From contig NC_079884.1 of NCBI RefSeq assembly GCF_029227915.1, forward strand, positions 4,466,001 to 4,530,000: 64,000 nucleotides of DNA. Direction: 5' to 3'. A program made the translations under genes and the position numbers. This DNA comes from Hydractinia symbiolongicarpus. Lineage: Eukaryota; Cnidaria; Hydrozoa; Anthoathecata; Hydractiniidae. Each line of letters starts with the position of its first letter. The first letter of the stretch is position 1. Below are positions 35,073 through 47,853 of this stretch, in pieces. The notes beneath the pieces were generated by a model. That model did no database searches. It worked only from the letters and a program-made list of their open reading frames with translations, and had not been told where the DNA came from.

Positions 35073-38000
35073 TCCCTGGGTACTTTCTTTGTATACTTTT
35101 GACTATACGGGCCGAGTCCGGGATTTACGGGAAATCGCAGGTTTTCGTTTGCCGGCGATTAAACTTCTTTTATTCAGCGTCTCATCAAAAATGAAAATAT
35201 TATTGAAAACTACAAGTCTTATGCGTTTTAGTGGTGAAAAAATAATTTAAAAAATCGTTCTGGAAATGAGTTTACTCACAGGGTACTTTCTTTGTATATA
35301 TTCGACTATACGGGCCAAGCCCGGGATTTACGGGAAATCGCGGGTTTTCGTTTTCCGGCGATTAAACCTCTTTCATTAAGCGTCTCATCAAAAATGAAAA
35401 CATTTGTGAAAACTACAAGTCTCATGCGTTTTAGTGGTGAAAAAAAAATTTAAAAAATCGTTCGGGAAATGAGTTTACTCCCTGGGTACTTTCTTTGTAT
35501 ACATTCGACTATACGGGCCGAGACTGGGATTTACGGGAAATTGCGGGTTTTCGTTTGCCGGCGATTAAACTTCTTTTATTCAGCGTCTCATTAAAAATGA
35601 AAACATTTTTAAAAACTACAATTTTCATGGGCTTTAGTGGTGAAATAATAATTTAAAAAATCGTTCGGGAAATGAGTTTACACCCTGGGTACTTTCTTTG
35701 TATACTTTTGACTATACGGGCCGAGTCCGGGATTTACGGGAAATCGCAGGTTTTCGTTTGCCGGCGATTAAACTTCTTTTATTCAGCGTCTCATCAAAAA
35801 TGAAAACATTTTTAAAAACTACAAGTCTCATGGGCTTTAGTGGTGAAATAATAATATAAAAAATCGTTTGGGAAATGAGTTTACTCCCTGGGTACTTTCT
35901 TTGTATACTTTTGACTATACGGGCCGAGTCCAGGATTTACGGGAAATCGCAGGTTTTCGTTTGCCGGCGATTAAACTTCTTTTATTCAGCGTCTCATCAA
36001 AAATGAAAACATTTTTAAAAACTACAGGTCTCATGCGTTTTAGTGGTGAAATAATAATTTAAAAAATCGTTCTGGAAATGAGTTTACTCCCTGGATACTT
36101 TCTTTGTATACTTTTGACTATACGGGCCGAGTCCGGGATTTACGGGAAATCGCAGGTTTTCGTTTGCCGGCGATTAAACTTCTTTTATTCAGCGTCTCAT
36201 CAAAAATGAAAATATTATTGAAAACTACAAGTCTTATGCGTTTTAGTGGTGAAAAAATAATTTAAAAATTCGTTCGGGAAATCAGTTTACTCCTTGGGTA
36301 CTTTCTTTGTATACATTCGACTACACGGGCCAAGCCCGGGATTTAGGGGAAATCGCTTGTTTTCGTTTGCCGGCGATTAAATCTCTTTCATTAAGCGTCT
36401 CATTAAAAATGAAAACATTCTTGAAAACTACAAGTCTCATGCGTTTTAGTGGTGAAATAATAATTTAAAAAATCGTTTGGGAAATGAGTTTACTCCCTGG
36501 GTACTTTCTTTGTATACTTTTGACTATATGGGCCGAGTCCAGGATTTACGGGAAATCGCAGGTTTTCGTTTGCCGGCGATTAAACTTCTTTTATTCAGCG
36601 TCTTATTAAAAATGAAAACATTTTTAAAAACTACAAGTCTCATGCGTTTTAGTGGTGAAAAAGTAATTTAAAAAATCGTTCGGGAAATAAGTTTACTCCC
36701 TGGGTACTTTCTTTGTATACTTTTGACTATACGGGCCGAGTCCGGGATTCAGGGAAATCGCAGGTTTTCGTTTGCCGGCGATTAAACTGCTTTTATTCAG
36801 CGTCTCATCAAAAATGAAAACGTTTTTGAAAACTACAAGTCTCATGCGTTTTAGTGGTGAAAAAGTAATTTAAAAAATCGTTTGAGAAATCAGTTTACTC
36901 CCTGGGTACTTTCTTTGTATACTTTTGACTATACGGGCCAAGCCCGGGATTTACGGGAAATCGCGGGTTTTCGTTTGCCGGCGATTAAACTTCTTTTATT
37001 CAGCGTCTCATCAAATATGAAAACATTTTTAAAAACTACAAGTCTTATCCGTTTTAGTGGTAAAAAAATAATTTAAAAAATCGTTCTGGAAATGAGTTTA
37101 CTCCCTGGGTACTTTCTTTGTATACTTTTGACTATACGGGCCGAGTCCGGGATTTACGGGAAATCGCAGGTTTTCGTTTGCCGGCGATTAAACTTCTTTT
37201 ATTTAGCGTCTCATCAAAAATGAAAATATTATTGAAAACTACAAGTCTTATGCGTTTTAGTGGTGAAAAAATAATTTAAAAAATCGTTCTGGAAATGAGT
37301 TTACTCACAGGGTACTTTCTTTGTATATATTCGACTATACGGGCCAAGCCCGGGATTTACGGGAAATCGCGGGTTTTCGTTTTCCGGCGATTAAACCTCT
37401 TTCATTAAGCGTCTCATCAAAAATGAAAACATTTGTGAAAACTACAAGTCTCATGCGTTTTAGTGGTGAAAAAAAAAATTAAAAAATCGTTCGGGAAATG
37501 AGTTTACTCCCTGGGTACTTTCTTTGTATACATTCGACTATACGGGCCGAGACTGGGATTTACGGGAAATTGCGGGTTTTCGTTTGCCGGCGATTAAACT
37601 TCTTTTATTCAGCGTCTCATTAAAAATGAAAACATTTTTAAAAACTACAATTCTCATGGACTTTAGTGGTGAAATAATAATTTAAAAAATCGTTCGGGAA
37701 ATGAGTTTACACCCTGGGTACTTTCTTTGTATACTTTTGACTATACGGGCCGAGTCCGGGATTTACGGGAAATCGCAGGTTTTCGTTTGCCGGCGATTAA
37801 ACTTCTTTTATTCAGCGTCTCATCAAAAATGAAAATATTTTTAAAAACTACAAGTCTCATGGGCTTTAGTGGTGAAATAATAATTTAAAAAATCGTTTGG
37901 GAAATGAGTTTACTCCCTGGGTACTTTCTTTGTATACTTTTGACTATACGGGCCGAGTCCAGGATTTACGGGAAATCGCAGGTTTTCGTTTGCCGGCGAT

Positions 38001-39740
38001 TAAACTTCTTTTATTCAGCGTCTCATCAAAAATGAAAACATTTTTAAAAACTACAGGCCTCATGCTTTTTAGTGGTGAAATAATAATTTAAAAAATCGTT
38101 CTGGAAATGAGTTTACTCCCTGCATACTTTCTTTGTATACTTTTGACTATACGGGCCGAGTCCGGGATTTACGGGAAATCGCAGGTTTTCGTTTGCCGGC
38201 GATTAAACTTCTTTTATTCAGCGTCTCATCAAAAATGAAAATATTATTGAAAACTACAAGTCTTATGCGTTTTAGTGGTGAAAAAATAATTTAAAAAATC
38301 GTTCTGGAAATGAGTTTACTCACAGGGTACTTTCTTTGTATATATTCGACTATACGGGCCAAGCCCGGGATTTACGGGAAATCGCGGGTTTTCGTTTTCC
38401 GGCGATTAAACCTCTTTCATTAAGCGTCTCATCAAAAATGAAAACATTTGTGAAAACTACAAGTCTCATGCGTTTTAGTGGTGAAAAAAAAAATTAAAAA
38501 ATCGTTCGGGAAATGAGTTTACTCCCTGGGTACTTTCTTTGTATACATTCGACTATACGGGCCGAGACTGGGATTTACGGGAAATTGCGGGTTTTCGTTT
38601 GCCGGCGATTAAACTTCTTTTATTCAGCGTCTCATTAAAAATGAAAACATTTTTAAAAACTACAAGTCTCATGGGCTTTAGTGGTGAAATAATAATTTAA
38701 AAAATCGTTTGGGAAATGAGTTTACTCCCTGGGTACTTTCTTTGTATACTTTTGACTACACGGGCCGAGTCCAGGATTTACGGGAAATCGCAGGTTTTCG
38801 TTTGCCGGCGATTAAACTTCTTTTATTCAGCGTCTCATCAAAAATGAAGACATTTTTAAAAACTAGAGGTCTCATGCGTTTTAGTGGTGAAATAATAATT
38901 TAAAAAATCGTTCGGGAAATAAGTTTACTCCCTGGGTACTTTCTTTGTATACTTTTGACTATACGGGCCAAGCCCGGGATTTACGGGAAATCGCGGGTTT
39001 TCGTTTTCCGGCGATTAAACCTCTTTCATTAAGCGTCTCATCAAAAATGAAAACATTTGTGAAAACTACAAGTCTCATGCGTTTTAGTGGTGAAAAAAAA
39101 ATTTAAAAAATCGTTCGGGAAATGAGTTTACTCCCTGGGTACTTTCTTTGTATACATTTGACTATACGGGCCGAGACTGGGATTTACGGGAAATTGCGGG
39201 TTTTCGTTTGCCGGCGATTAAACTTCTTTTATTCAGCGTCTCATTAAAAATGAAAACATTTTTGAAAACTACAAGTCTCATGCGTTTTAGTGGTGAAAAA
39301 AAAATTTAAAAAATCGTTCGGGAAATGAGTTTACACCCTGGGTACTTTCTTTGTATAATTTTGACTATACGGGCCGAGTCCGGGATTTACGGGAAATCGC
39401 AGGTTTTCGTTTGCCGGCGATTAAACTTCTTTTATTCAGCGTCTCATCAAAAATGAAAACATTTTTAAAAACTACAAGTCTCATGGGCTTTAGTGGTGAA
39501 ATAATAATTTAAAAAATCGTTTGGGAAATGAGTTTACTCCCTGGGTACTTTCTTTGTATACTTTTGACTATACGGGTCGAGTCCAGGATTTACGGGAAAT
39601 CGCAGGTTTTCGTTTGCCGGCGATTAAACTTCTTTTATTCAGCGTCTCATCAAAAATGAAAACATTTTTAAAAACTACAGGTCTCATGCGTTTTAGTGGT
39701 GAAATAATAATTTAAAAAATCGTTCGGGAAATGAGTTTAC
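35073..39740 (+). repeat. 5-monomer cassette R-Z-F-T-P, repeated with interruptions
   Basis: R (ttattgaaaac), Z (gtatatattcg, ttttccggcg, catttgtgaaaac), F (ccgagactggg), T and P are consecutive at 35,073-36,087 and at 37,102-38,116, 2,029 bp apart. At 38,117 the cassette restarts but lacks T. Between the first two copies lie R, G, P, Q and a caagcccggg monomer with aaatatg. The monomer at 38,929 has a standard left end and a Z-type right part (ttttccggcg, catttgtg), a further hybrid. All is satellite. Confidence 0.85.
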
Positions 39741-41768
39741 TCCCTGGGTACTTTCTTTGTATACTTTTGACTATACGGTCCGAGTACGGGATTTACGGGA
39801 AATCGCAGGTTTTCGTTTGCTGGCGATTAAACTTCTTTTATTCAGCGTCTCATCAAAAATGAAAACATTTTTGAAAACTACAAGTCTCATGCGTTTTAGT
39901 GGTGAAAAAATAATTTAAAAAATCGTTCGGGAAATGAGTTTACACCCTGGGTACTTCCTTTGTATACTTTTGACTATACGGGCCGAGTCCGGGATTTACG
40001 GGAAATCGCAGGTTTTCGTTTGCCGGCGATTAAACTTCTTTTATTCAGCGTCTCATCAAAAATGAAAACATTTTTGAAAACTACAAGTCTCATGCGTTTT
40101 AGTGGTGAAAAAATAATTAAAAAATTCGTTCGGGAAATGAGTTTACTCACTGGGTACTTTCCTTCTATACTTTTAACTATACGGGCCGAGTCCGGGATTT
40201 ACAGGAAATCGCAGGTTTGCGTTTGCCGGCGATTAAACTTTTTTTATTCAGCGTCTCATCAAAAATGAAAACATTTTTGAAAACTACAAGTCTCATGCGT
40301 TTTAGTGGTGAAAAAGTAATTTAAAAAATCGTTCGGGAAATGAGTTTACTCCCTGGGTACTTTCTTTGTATACTTTTGACTATACGGGCCGAGTCCGGGA
40401 TTCAGGGAAATCGCAGGTTTTCGTTTGCCGGCGATTAAACTGCTTTTATTCAGCGTCTCATCAAAAATGAAAACGTTTTTGAAAACTACAAGTCTCATGC
40501 GTTTTAGTGGTGAAAAAGTAATTTAAAAAATCGTTTGGGAAATCAGTTTACTCCCTGGGTACTTTCTTTGTATACTTTTGACTATACGGGCCAAGCCCGG
40601 GATTTACGGGAAATCGCGGGTTTTCGTTTGCCGGCGATTAAACTTCTTTTATTCAGCGTCTCATCAAATATGAAAACATTTTTAAAAACTACAAGTCTTT
40701 TCCGTTTTAGTGGTAAAAAAATAATTTAAAAAATCGTTCTGGAAATGAGTTTACTCCCTGGGTACTTTCTTTGTATACTTTTGACTATACGGGCCGAGTC
40801 CGGGATTTACGGGAAATCGCAGGTTTTCGTTTGCCGGCGATTAAACTTCTTTTATTCAGCGTCTCATCAAAAATGAAAATATTATTGAAAACTACAAGTC
40901 TTATGCGTTTTAGTGGTGAAAAAATAATTTAAAAAATCGTTCTTGAAATGAGTTTACTCACAGGGTACTTTCTTTGTATATATTCGACTATACGGGCCAA
41001 GCCCGGGATTTACGGGAAATCGCGGGTTTTCGTTTTCCGGCGATTAAACCTCTTTCATTAAGCGTCTCATCAAAAATGAAAACATTTGTGAAAACTACAA
41101 GTCTCATGCGTTTCAGTGGTGAAAAAAAAATTAAAAAATCGTTCGGGAAATGAGTTTACTCCCTGGGTACTTTCTTTGTATACATTCAACTATACGGGCC
41201 GAGACTGGGATTTACGGGAAATTGCGGGTTTTCGTTTGCCGGCGATTAAACTTCTTTTATTCAGCGTCTCATCAAAAATGAAAACATTTTTAAAAACTAC
41301 AGGTCTCATGCGTTTTAGTGGTGAAATAATAATTTAAAAAATCGTTCTGGAAATGAGTTTACTCACAGGGTACTTTCTTTGTATATATTCGACTATACGG
41401 GCCAAGCCCGGGATTTACGGGAAATCGCGGGTTTTCGTTTTCCGGCGATTAAACCTCTTTCATTAAGCGTCTCATCAAAAATGAAAACATTTGTGAAAAC
41501 TACAAGTCTCATGCGTTTTAGTGGTGAAAAAAAAATTTAAAAAATCGTTCGGGAAATGAGTTTACTCCCTGGGTACTTTCTTTGTATACATTCGACTATA
41601 CGGGCCGAGACTGGGATTTACGGGAAATTGCGGGTTTTCGTTTGCCGGCGATTAAACTTCTTTTATTCAGCGTCTCATTAAAAATGAAAACATTTTTAAA
41701 AACTACAAGTCTCATGGGCTTTAGTAGTGAAATAATAATTTCAAAAATCGTTTGGGAAATGAGTTTAC
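39538..41768 (+). repeat. P-C-T-S-Q block, copy 1 of three
   Basis: P (39,538), C (39,741), T, S (ccttctatacttttaac), Q, caagcccggg with aaatatg (40,552), R (40,755) and Z (40,958) follow in order. The series recurs at 43,189 (offset 3,651 bp, about 18 monomers) and at 46,232 (offset 3,043 bp from the second). A short F/Z alternation fills 41,160-41,768. Confidence 0.87.
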
Positions 41769-44700
41769 TCCCTGGGTACTTTCTTTGTATACTTTTGACT
41801 ATACGGGCCGAGTCCAGGATTTACGGGAAATCGCAGGTTTTCGTTTGCCGGCGATTAAACTTCTTTTATTCAGCGTCTCATCAAAAATGAAAACATTTTT
41901 AAAAACTAGAGGTCTCATGCGTTTTAGTGGTGAAATAATAATTTAAAAAATCGTTCGGGAAATAAGTTTACTCCCTGGGTACTTTCTTTGTATACTTTTG
42001 ACTATACGGTCCGAGTACGGGATTTACGGGAAATCGCAGGTTTTCGTTTGCTGGCGATTAAACTTCTTTTATTCAGCGTCTCATCAAAAATGAAAACATT
42101 TTTGAAAACTACAAGTCTCATGCGTTTTAGTGGTGAAAAAATAATTTAAAAAATCGTTCGGGAAATGAGTTTACACCCTGGGTACTTCCTTTGTATACTT
42201 TTGACTATACGGGCCGAGTCCGGGATTTACGGGAAATCGCAGGTTTTCGTTTGCCGGCGATTAAACTTCTTTTATTTCGCGTCTCATCAAAAATGAAAAC
42301 ATTTTTAAAAACTACAGGTCTCATGCGTTTTAGTGGTGAAATAATAATTTAAAAAATCGTTCTGGAAATGAGTTTACTCCCTGGGTACTTTCTTTGTATA
42401 CTTTTGACTATACGGGCCGAGTCCGGGATTTACGGGAAATCGCAGGTTTTCGTTTGCTGGCGATTAAACTTCTTTTATTCAGCGTCTCATCAAAAATGAA
42501 AATATTATTGAAAACTACAAGTCTTATGCGTTTTAGTGGTGAAAAAATAACTTTAAAAATCGTTCTGGAAATGAGTTTACTCACAGGGTACTTTCTTAGT
42601 ATATATTCGACTATACGGGCCAAGCCCGGGATTTACGGGAAATCGCGGGTTTTCGTTTTCCGGCGATTAAACCTCTTTCATTAAGCGTCTCATCAAAAAT
42701 GAAAACATTTGTGAAAACTACAAGTCTCATGCGTTTTAGTGGTGAAGAAAAAATTTAAAAAATCGTTCGGGAAATGACTTTACTCCCTGGGTACTTTCTT
42801 TGTATACTTTTGACTATACGGGCCGAGTCCGGGATTTATGGAAATCGCAGGTTTTCGTTTGCCGGCGATTAAACTGCTTTTATTCAGTGTCTTATCAAAA
42901 ATGAAAACATTTTTAAAAACTACAAGTCTCGTGCGTTTTAGTGGTGAAAAAGTAATTTAAAAAATCGTTCGGGAAATGAGTTTTCTCCCTGGGTACTTTC
43001 TTTGTATACTTTTGACTATACGGGCCGAGTCCGGGATTTACGGGAAATCGCAGGTTTTCGTTTGCCGGCGATTAAACTTCTTTTATTCAGCGTCTCATCA
43101 AAAATGAAAACATTTTTAAAAACTACAAGTCTCATGGGCTTTAGTGGTGAAATAATAATTTAAAAAATCGTTTGGGAAATGAGTTTACTCCCTGGGTACT
43201 TTCTTTGTATACTTTTGACTATACGGGCCGAGTCCAGGATTTACGGGAAATCGCAGGTTTTCGTTTGCCAGCGATTAAACTTCTTTTATTCAGCGTCTCA
43301 TCAAAAATGAAAACATTTTTAAAAACTACAGGTCTCATGCGTTTTAGTGGTGAAATAATAATTTAAAAAATCGTTCGGGAAATGAGTTTACTCCCTGGGT
43401 ACTTTCTTTGTATACTTTTGACTATACGGTCCGAGTACGGGATTTACGGGAAATCGCAGGTTTTCGTTTGCTGGCGATTAAACTTCTTTTATTCAGCGTC
43501 TCATCAAAAATGAAAACATTTTTGAAAACTACAAGTCTCATGCGTTTTAGTGGTGAAAAAATAATTTAAAAAATCGTTCGGGAAATGAGTTTACACCCTG
43601 GGTACTTCCTTTGTATACTTTTGACTATTCGGGCCGAGTCCGGGATTTACGGGAAATCGCAGGTTTTCGTTTGCCGGCGATTAAACTTCTTTTATTCAGC
43701 GTCTCATCAAAAATGAAAAAATTTTTGAAAACTACAAGTCTCATGCGTTTTAGTGGTGAAAAAATAATTTAAAAATTCGTTCGGGAAATGAGTTTACTCA
43801 CTGGGTACTTTCCTTCTATACTTTTAACTATACGGGCCGAGTCCGGGATTTACTGGAAATCGCAGGTTTGCGTTGGCCGGCGATTAAACTTTTTTTATTC
43901 AGCGTCTCATCAAAAATGAAAACATTTTTGAAAACTACAAGTCTCATGCGTTTTAGTGGTGAAAAAGTAATTTAAAAAATCGTTCGGGAAATGAGTTTAC
44001 TCCCTGGGTACTTTCTTTGTATACTTTTGACTATACGGGCCGAGTCCGGGATTCAGGGAAATCGCAGGTTTTCGTTTGCCCGCGATTAAACTTCTTTTAT
44101 TCAGCGTCTCATCAAAAATGAAAACGTTTTTGAAAACTACAAGTCTCATGCGTTTTAGTGGTGAAAAAGTAATTTAAAAAATCGTTTGGGAAATCAGTTT
44201 ACTCCCTGGGTACTTTCTTTGTATACTTTTGACTATACGGGCCAAGCCCGGGATTTACGGGAAATCGCGGGTTTTCGTTTGCCGGCGATTAAACTTCTTT
44301 TATTCAGCGTCTCATCAAATATGAAAACATTTTTAAAAACTACAAGTCTTATCCGTTTTAGTGGTAAAAAAATAATTTAAAAAATCGTTCTGGAAATGAG
44401 TTTACTCACTGGGTACTTTCTTTGTATACTTTTGACTATACGGGCCGAGTCCGGGATTTACGGGAAATCGCAGGTTTTCGTTTGCCGGCGATTAAACTTC
44501 TTTTATTCAGCGTCTCATCAAAAATGAAAATATTATTGAAAACTACAAGTCTTATGCGTTTTAGTGGTGAAAAAATAATTTAAAAAATCGTTCTTGAAAT
44601 GAGTTTACTCACAGGGTACTTTCTTAGTATACATTCGACTATACGGGCCGAGACTGGGATTTACGGGAAATTGCGGGTTTTCGTTTGCCGGCGATTAAAC

Positions 44701-44811
44701 TTCTTTTATTCAGCGTCTTATTAAAAATGAAAACATTTTTAAAAACTACAAGTCTCATGGGCTTTAGTAGTGAAATAATAATTTCAAAAATCGTTTGGGA
44801 AATGAGTTTAC
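41769..44811 (+). repeat. 15-monomer higher-order repeat, copy 1 (3,043 bp)
   Basis: Monomers run P (41,769), C, T-hybrid, R, Z, tgactttac, ttttctccc, P (43,189), C, T, S, Q, caagcccggg, R, and a Z/F hybrid at 44,609. Copy 2 begins at 44,812. Shared private marks include ttatttcgcgtctc, ttagtatata, gtctcgtgcg and gtgaagaaaaa. The hybrid at 44,609 starts as Z (tcacaggg, tttcttagtata) and continues as F (ccgagactggg), so about one monomer was lost there. Confidence 0.9.
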
Positions 44812-47800
44812 TCCCTGGGTACTTTCTTTGTATACTTTTGACTATACGGGCCGAGTCCAGGATTTACGGGAAATCGCAGGTTTTCGTTTGCCGGCGATTA
44901 AACTTCTTTTATTCAGCGTCTCATCAAAAATGAAAACATTTTTAAAAACTAGAGGTCTCATGCGTTTTAGTGGTGAAATAATAATTTAAAAAATCGTTCG
45001 GGAAATAAGTTTACTCCCTGGGTACTTTCTTTGTATACTTTTGACTATACGGTCCGAGTACGGGATTTACGGGAAATCGCAGGTTTTCGTTTGCTGGCGA
45101 TTAAACTTCTTTTATTCAGCGTCTCATCAAAAATGAAAACATTTTTGAAAACTACAAGTCTCATGCGTTTTAGTGGTGAAAAAATAATTTAAAAAATCGT
45201 TCGGGAAATGAGTTTACACCCTGGGTACTTCCTTTGTATACTTTTGACTATACGGGCCGAGTCCGGGATTTACGGGAAATCGCAGGTTTTCGTTTGCCGG
45301 CGATTAAACTTCTTTTATTTCGCGTCTCATCAAAAATGAAAACATTTTTAAAAACTACAGGTCTCATGCGTTTTAGTGGTGAAATAATAATTTAAAAAAT
45401 CGTTCTGGAAATGAGTTTACTCCCTGGGTACTTTCTTTGTATACTTTTGACTATACGGGCCGAGTCCGGGATTTACGGGAAATCGCAGGTTTTCGTTTGC
45501 TGGCGATTAAACTTCTTTTATTCAGCGTCTCATCAAAAATGAAAATATTATTGAAAACTACAAGTCTTATGCGTTTTAGTGGTGAAAAAATAACTTTAAA
45601 AATCGTTCTGGAAATGAGTTTACTCACAGGGTACTTTCTTAGTATATATTCGACTATACGGGCCAAGCCCGGGATTTACGGGAAATCGCGGGTTTTCGTT
45701 TTCCGGCGATTAAACCTCTTTCATTAAGCGTCTCATCAAAAATGAAAACATTTGTGAAAACTACAAGTCTCATGCGTTTTAGTGGTGAAGAAAAAATTTA
45801 AAAAATCGTTCGGGAAATGACTTTACTCCCTGGGTACTTTCTTTGTATACTTTTGACTATACGGGCCGAGTCCGGGATTTAGGGAAATCGCAGGTTTTCG
45901 TTTGCCGGCGATTAAACTGCTTTTATTCAGTGTCTTATCAAAAATGAAAACATTTTTAAAAACTACAAGTCTCGTGCGTTTTAGTGGTGAAAAAGTAATT
46001 TAAAAAATCGTTCGGGAAATGAGTTTTCTCCCTGGGTACTTTCTTTGTATACTTTTGACTATACGGGCCGAGTCCGGGATTTACGGGAAATCGCAGGTTT
46101 TCGTTTGCCGGCGATTAAACTTCTTTTATTCAGCGTCTCATCAAAAATGAAAACATTTTTAAAAACTACAAGTCTCATGGGCTTTAGTGGTGAAATAATA
46201 ATTTAAAAAATCGTTTGGGAAATGAGTTTACTCCCTGGGTACTTTCTTTGTATACTTTTGACTATACGGGCCGAGTCCAGGATTTACGGGAAATCGCAGG
46301 TTTTCGTTTGCCAGCGATTAAACTTCTTTTATTCAGCGTCTCATCAAAAATGAAAACATTTTTAAAAACTACAGGTCTCATGCGTTTTAGTGGTGAAATA
46401 ATAATTTAAAAAATCGTTCGGGAAATGAGTTTACTCCCTGGGTACTTTCTTTGTATACTTTTGACTATACGGTCCGAGTACGGGATTTACGGGAAATCGC
46501 AGGTTTTCGTTTGCTGGCGATTAAACTTCTTTTATTCAGCGTCTCATCAAAAATGAAAACATTTTTGAAAACTACAAGTCTCATGCGTTTTAGTGGTGAA
46601 AAAATAATTTAAAAAATCGTTCGGGAAATGAGTTTACACCCTGGGTACTTCCTTTGTATACTTTTGACTATACGGGCCGAGTCCGGGATTTACGGGAAAT
46701 CGCAGGTTTTCGTTTGCCGGCGATTAAACTTCTTTTATTCAGCGTCTCATCAAAAATGAAAACATTTTTGAAAACTACAAGTCTCATGCGTTTTAGTGGT
46801 GAAAAAATAATTTAAAAATTCGTTCGGGAAATGAGTTTACTCACTGGGTACTTTCCTTCTATACTTTTAACTATACGGGCCGAGTCCGGGATTTACGGGA
46901 AATCGCAGGTTTGCGTTTGCCGGCGATTAAACTTTTTTTATTCAGCGTCTCATCAAAAATGAAAACATTTTTGAAAACTACAAGTCTCATGCGTTTTAGT
47001 GGTGAAAAAGTAATTTAAAAAATCGTTCGGGAAATGAGTTTACTCCCTGGGTACTTTCTTTGTATACTTTTGACTATACGGGCCGAGTCCGGGATTCAGG
47101 GAAATCGCAGGTTTTCGTTTGCCGGCGATTAAACTGCTTTTATTCAGCGTTTCATCAAAAATGAAAACGTTTTTGAAAACTACAAGTCTCATGCGTTTTA
47201 GTGGTGAAAAAGTAATTTAAAAAATCGTTTAGGAAATCAGTTTACTCCCTGGGTACTTTCTTTGTATACTTTTGACTATACGGGCCAAGCCCGGGATTTA
47301 CGGGAAATCGCGGGTTTTCGTTTGCCGGCGATTAAACTTCTTTTATTCAGCGTCTCATCAAATATGAAAACATTTTTAAAAACTACAAGTCTTATCCGTT
47401 TTAGTGGTAAAAAAATAATTTAAAAAATCGTTCTGGAAATGAGTTTACTCACTGGGTACTTTCTTTGTATACTTTTGACTATACGGGCCGAGTCCGGGAT
47501 TTACGGGAAATCGCAGGTTTTCGTTTGCCGGCGATTAAACTTCTTTTATTCAGCGTCTCATCAAAAATGAAAATATTATTGATAACTACAAGTCTTATGC
47601 GTTTTAGTGGTGAAAAAATAATTTAAAAAATCGTTCTTGAAATGAGTTTACTCACAGGGTACTTTCATTGTATATATTCGACTATACGGGCCAAGCCCGG
47701 GATTTACGGGAAATCGCGGGTTTTCGTTTTCCGGCGATTAAACCTCTTTCATTAAGCGTCTCATCAAAAATGAAAACATTTGTGAAAACTACAAGTCTCA

Positions 47801-47853
47801 TGCGTTTCAGTGGTGAAAAAAAATTTAAAAAATCGTTCGGGAAATGAGTTTAC
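44812..47853 (+). repeat. 15-monomer higher-order repeat, copy 2
   Basis: Follows copy 1 at a constant offset of 3,043 bp from 44,812 to about 47,650, where it has an intact Z monomer instead of the Z/F hybrid. Differences noted include tttatgg at 42,83x against tttaggg at 45,88x, and cgtttagg near 47,227 where copy 1 has cgtttggg. The block leads directly into the 13-mer region. Confidence 0.88.

Noticed and set aside
39960-40268. Longest open frames, 91-102 codons (39,960, 41,582, 23,124, 26,774, 29,410, 59,228)
   Set aside because: Each simply runs over a monomer junction where a 1-bp change removes the usual stop. The translation is two frames of the same monomer joined, and it resembles no protein I know.
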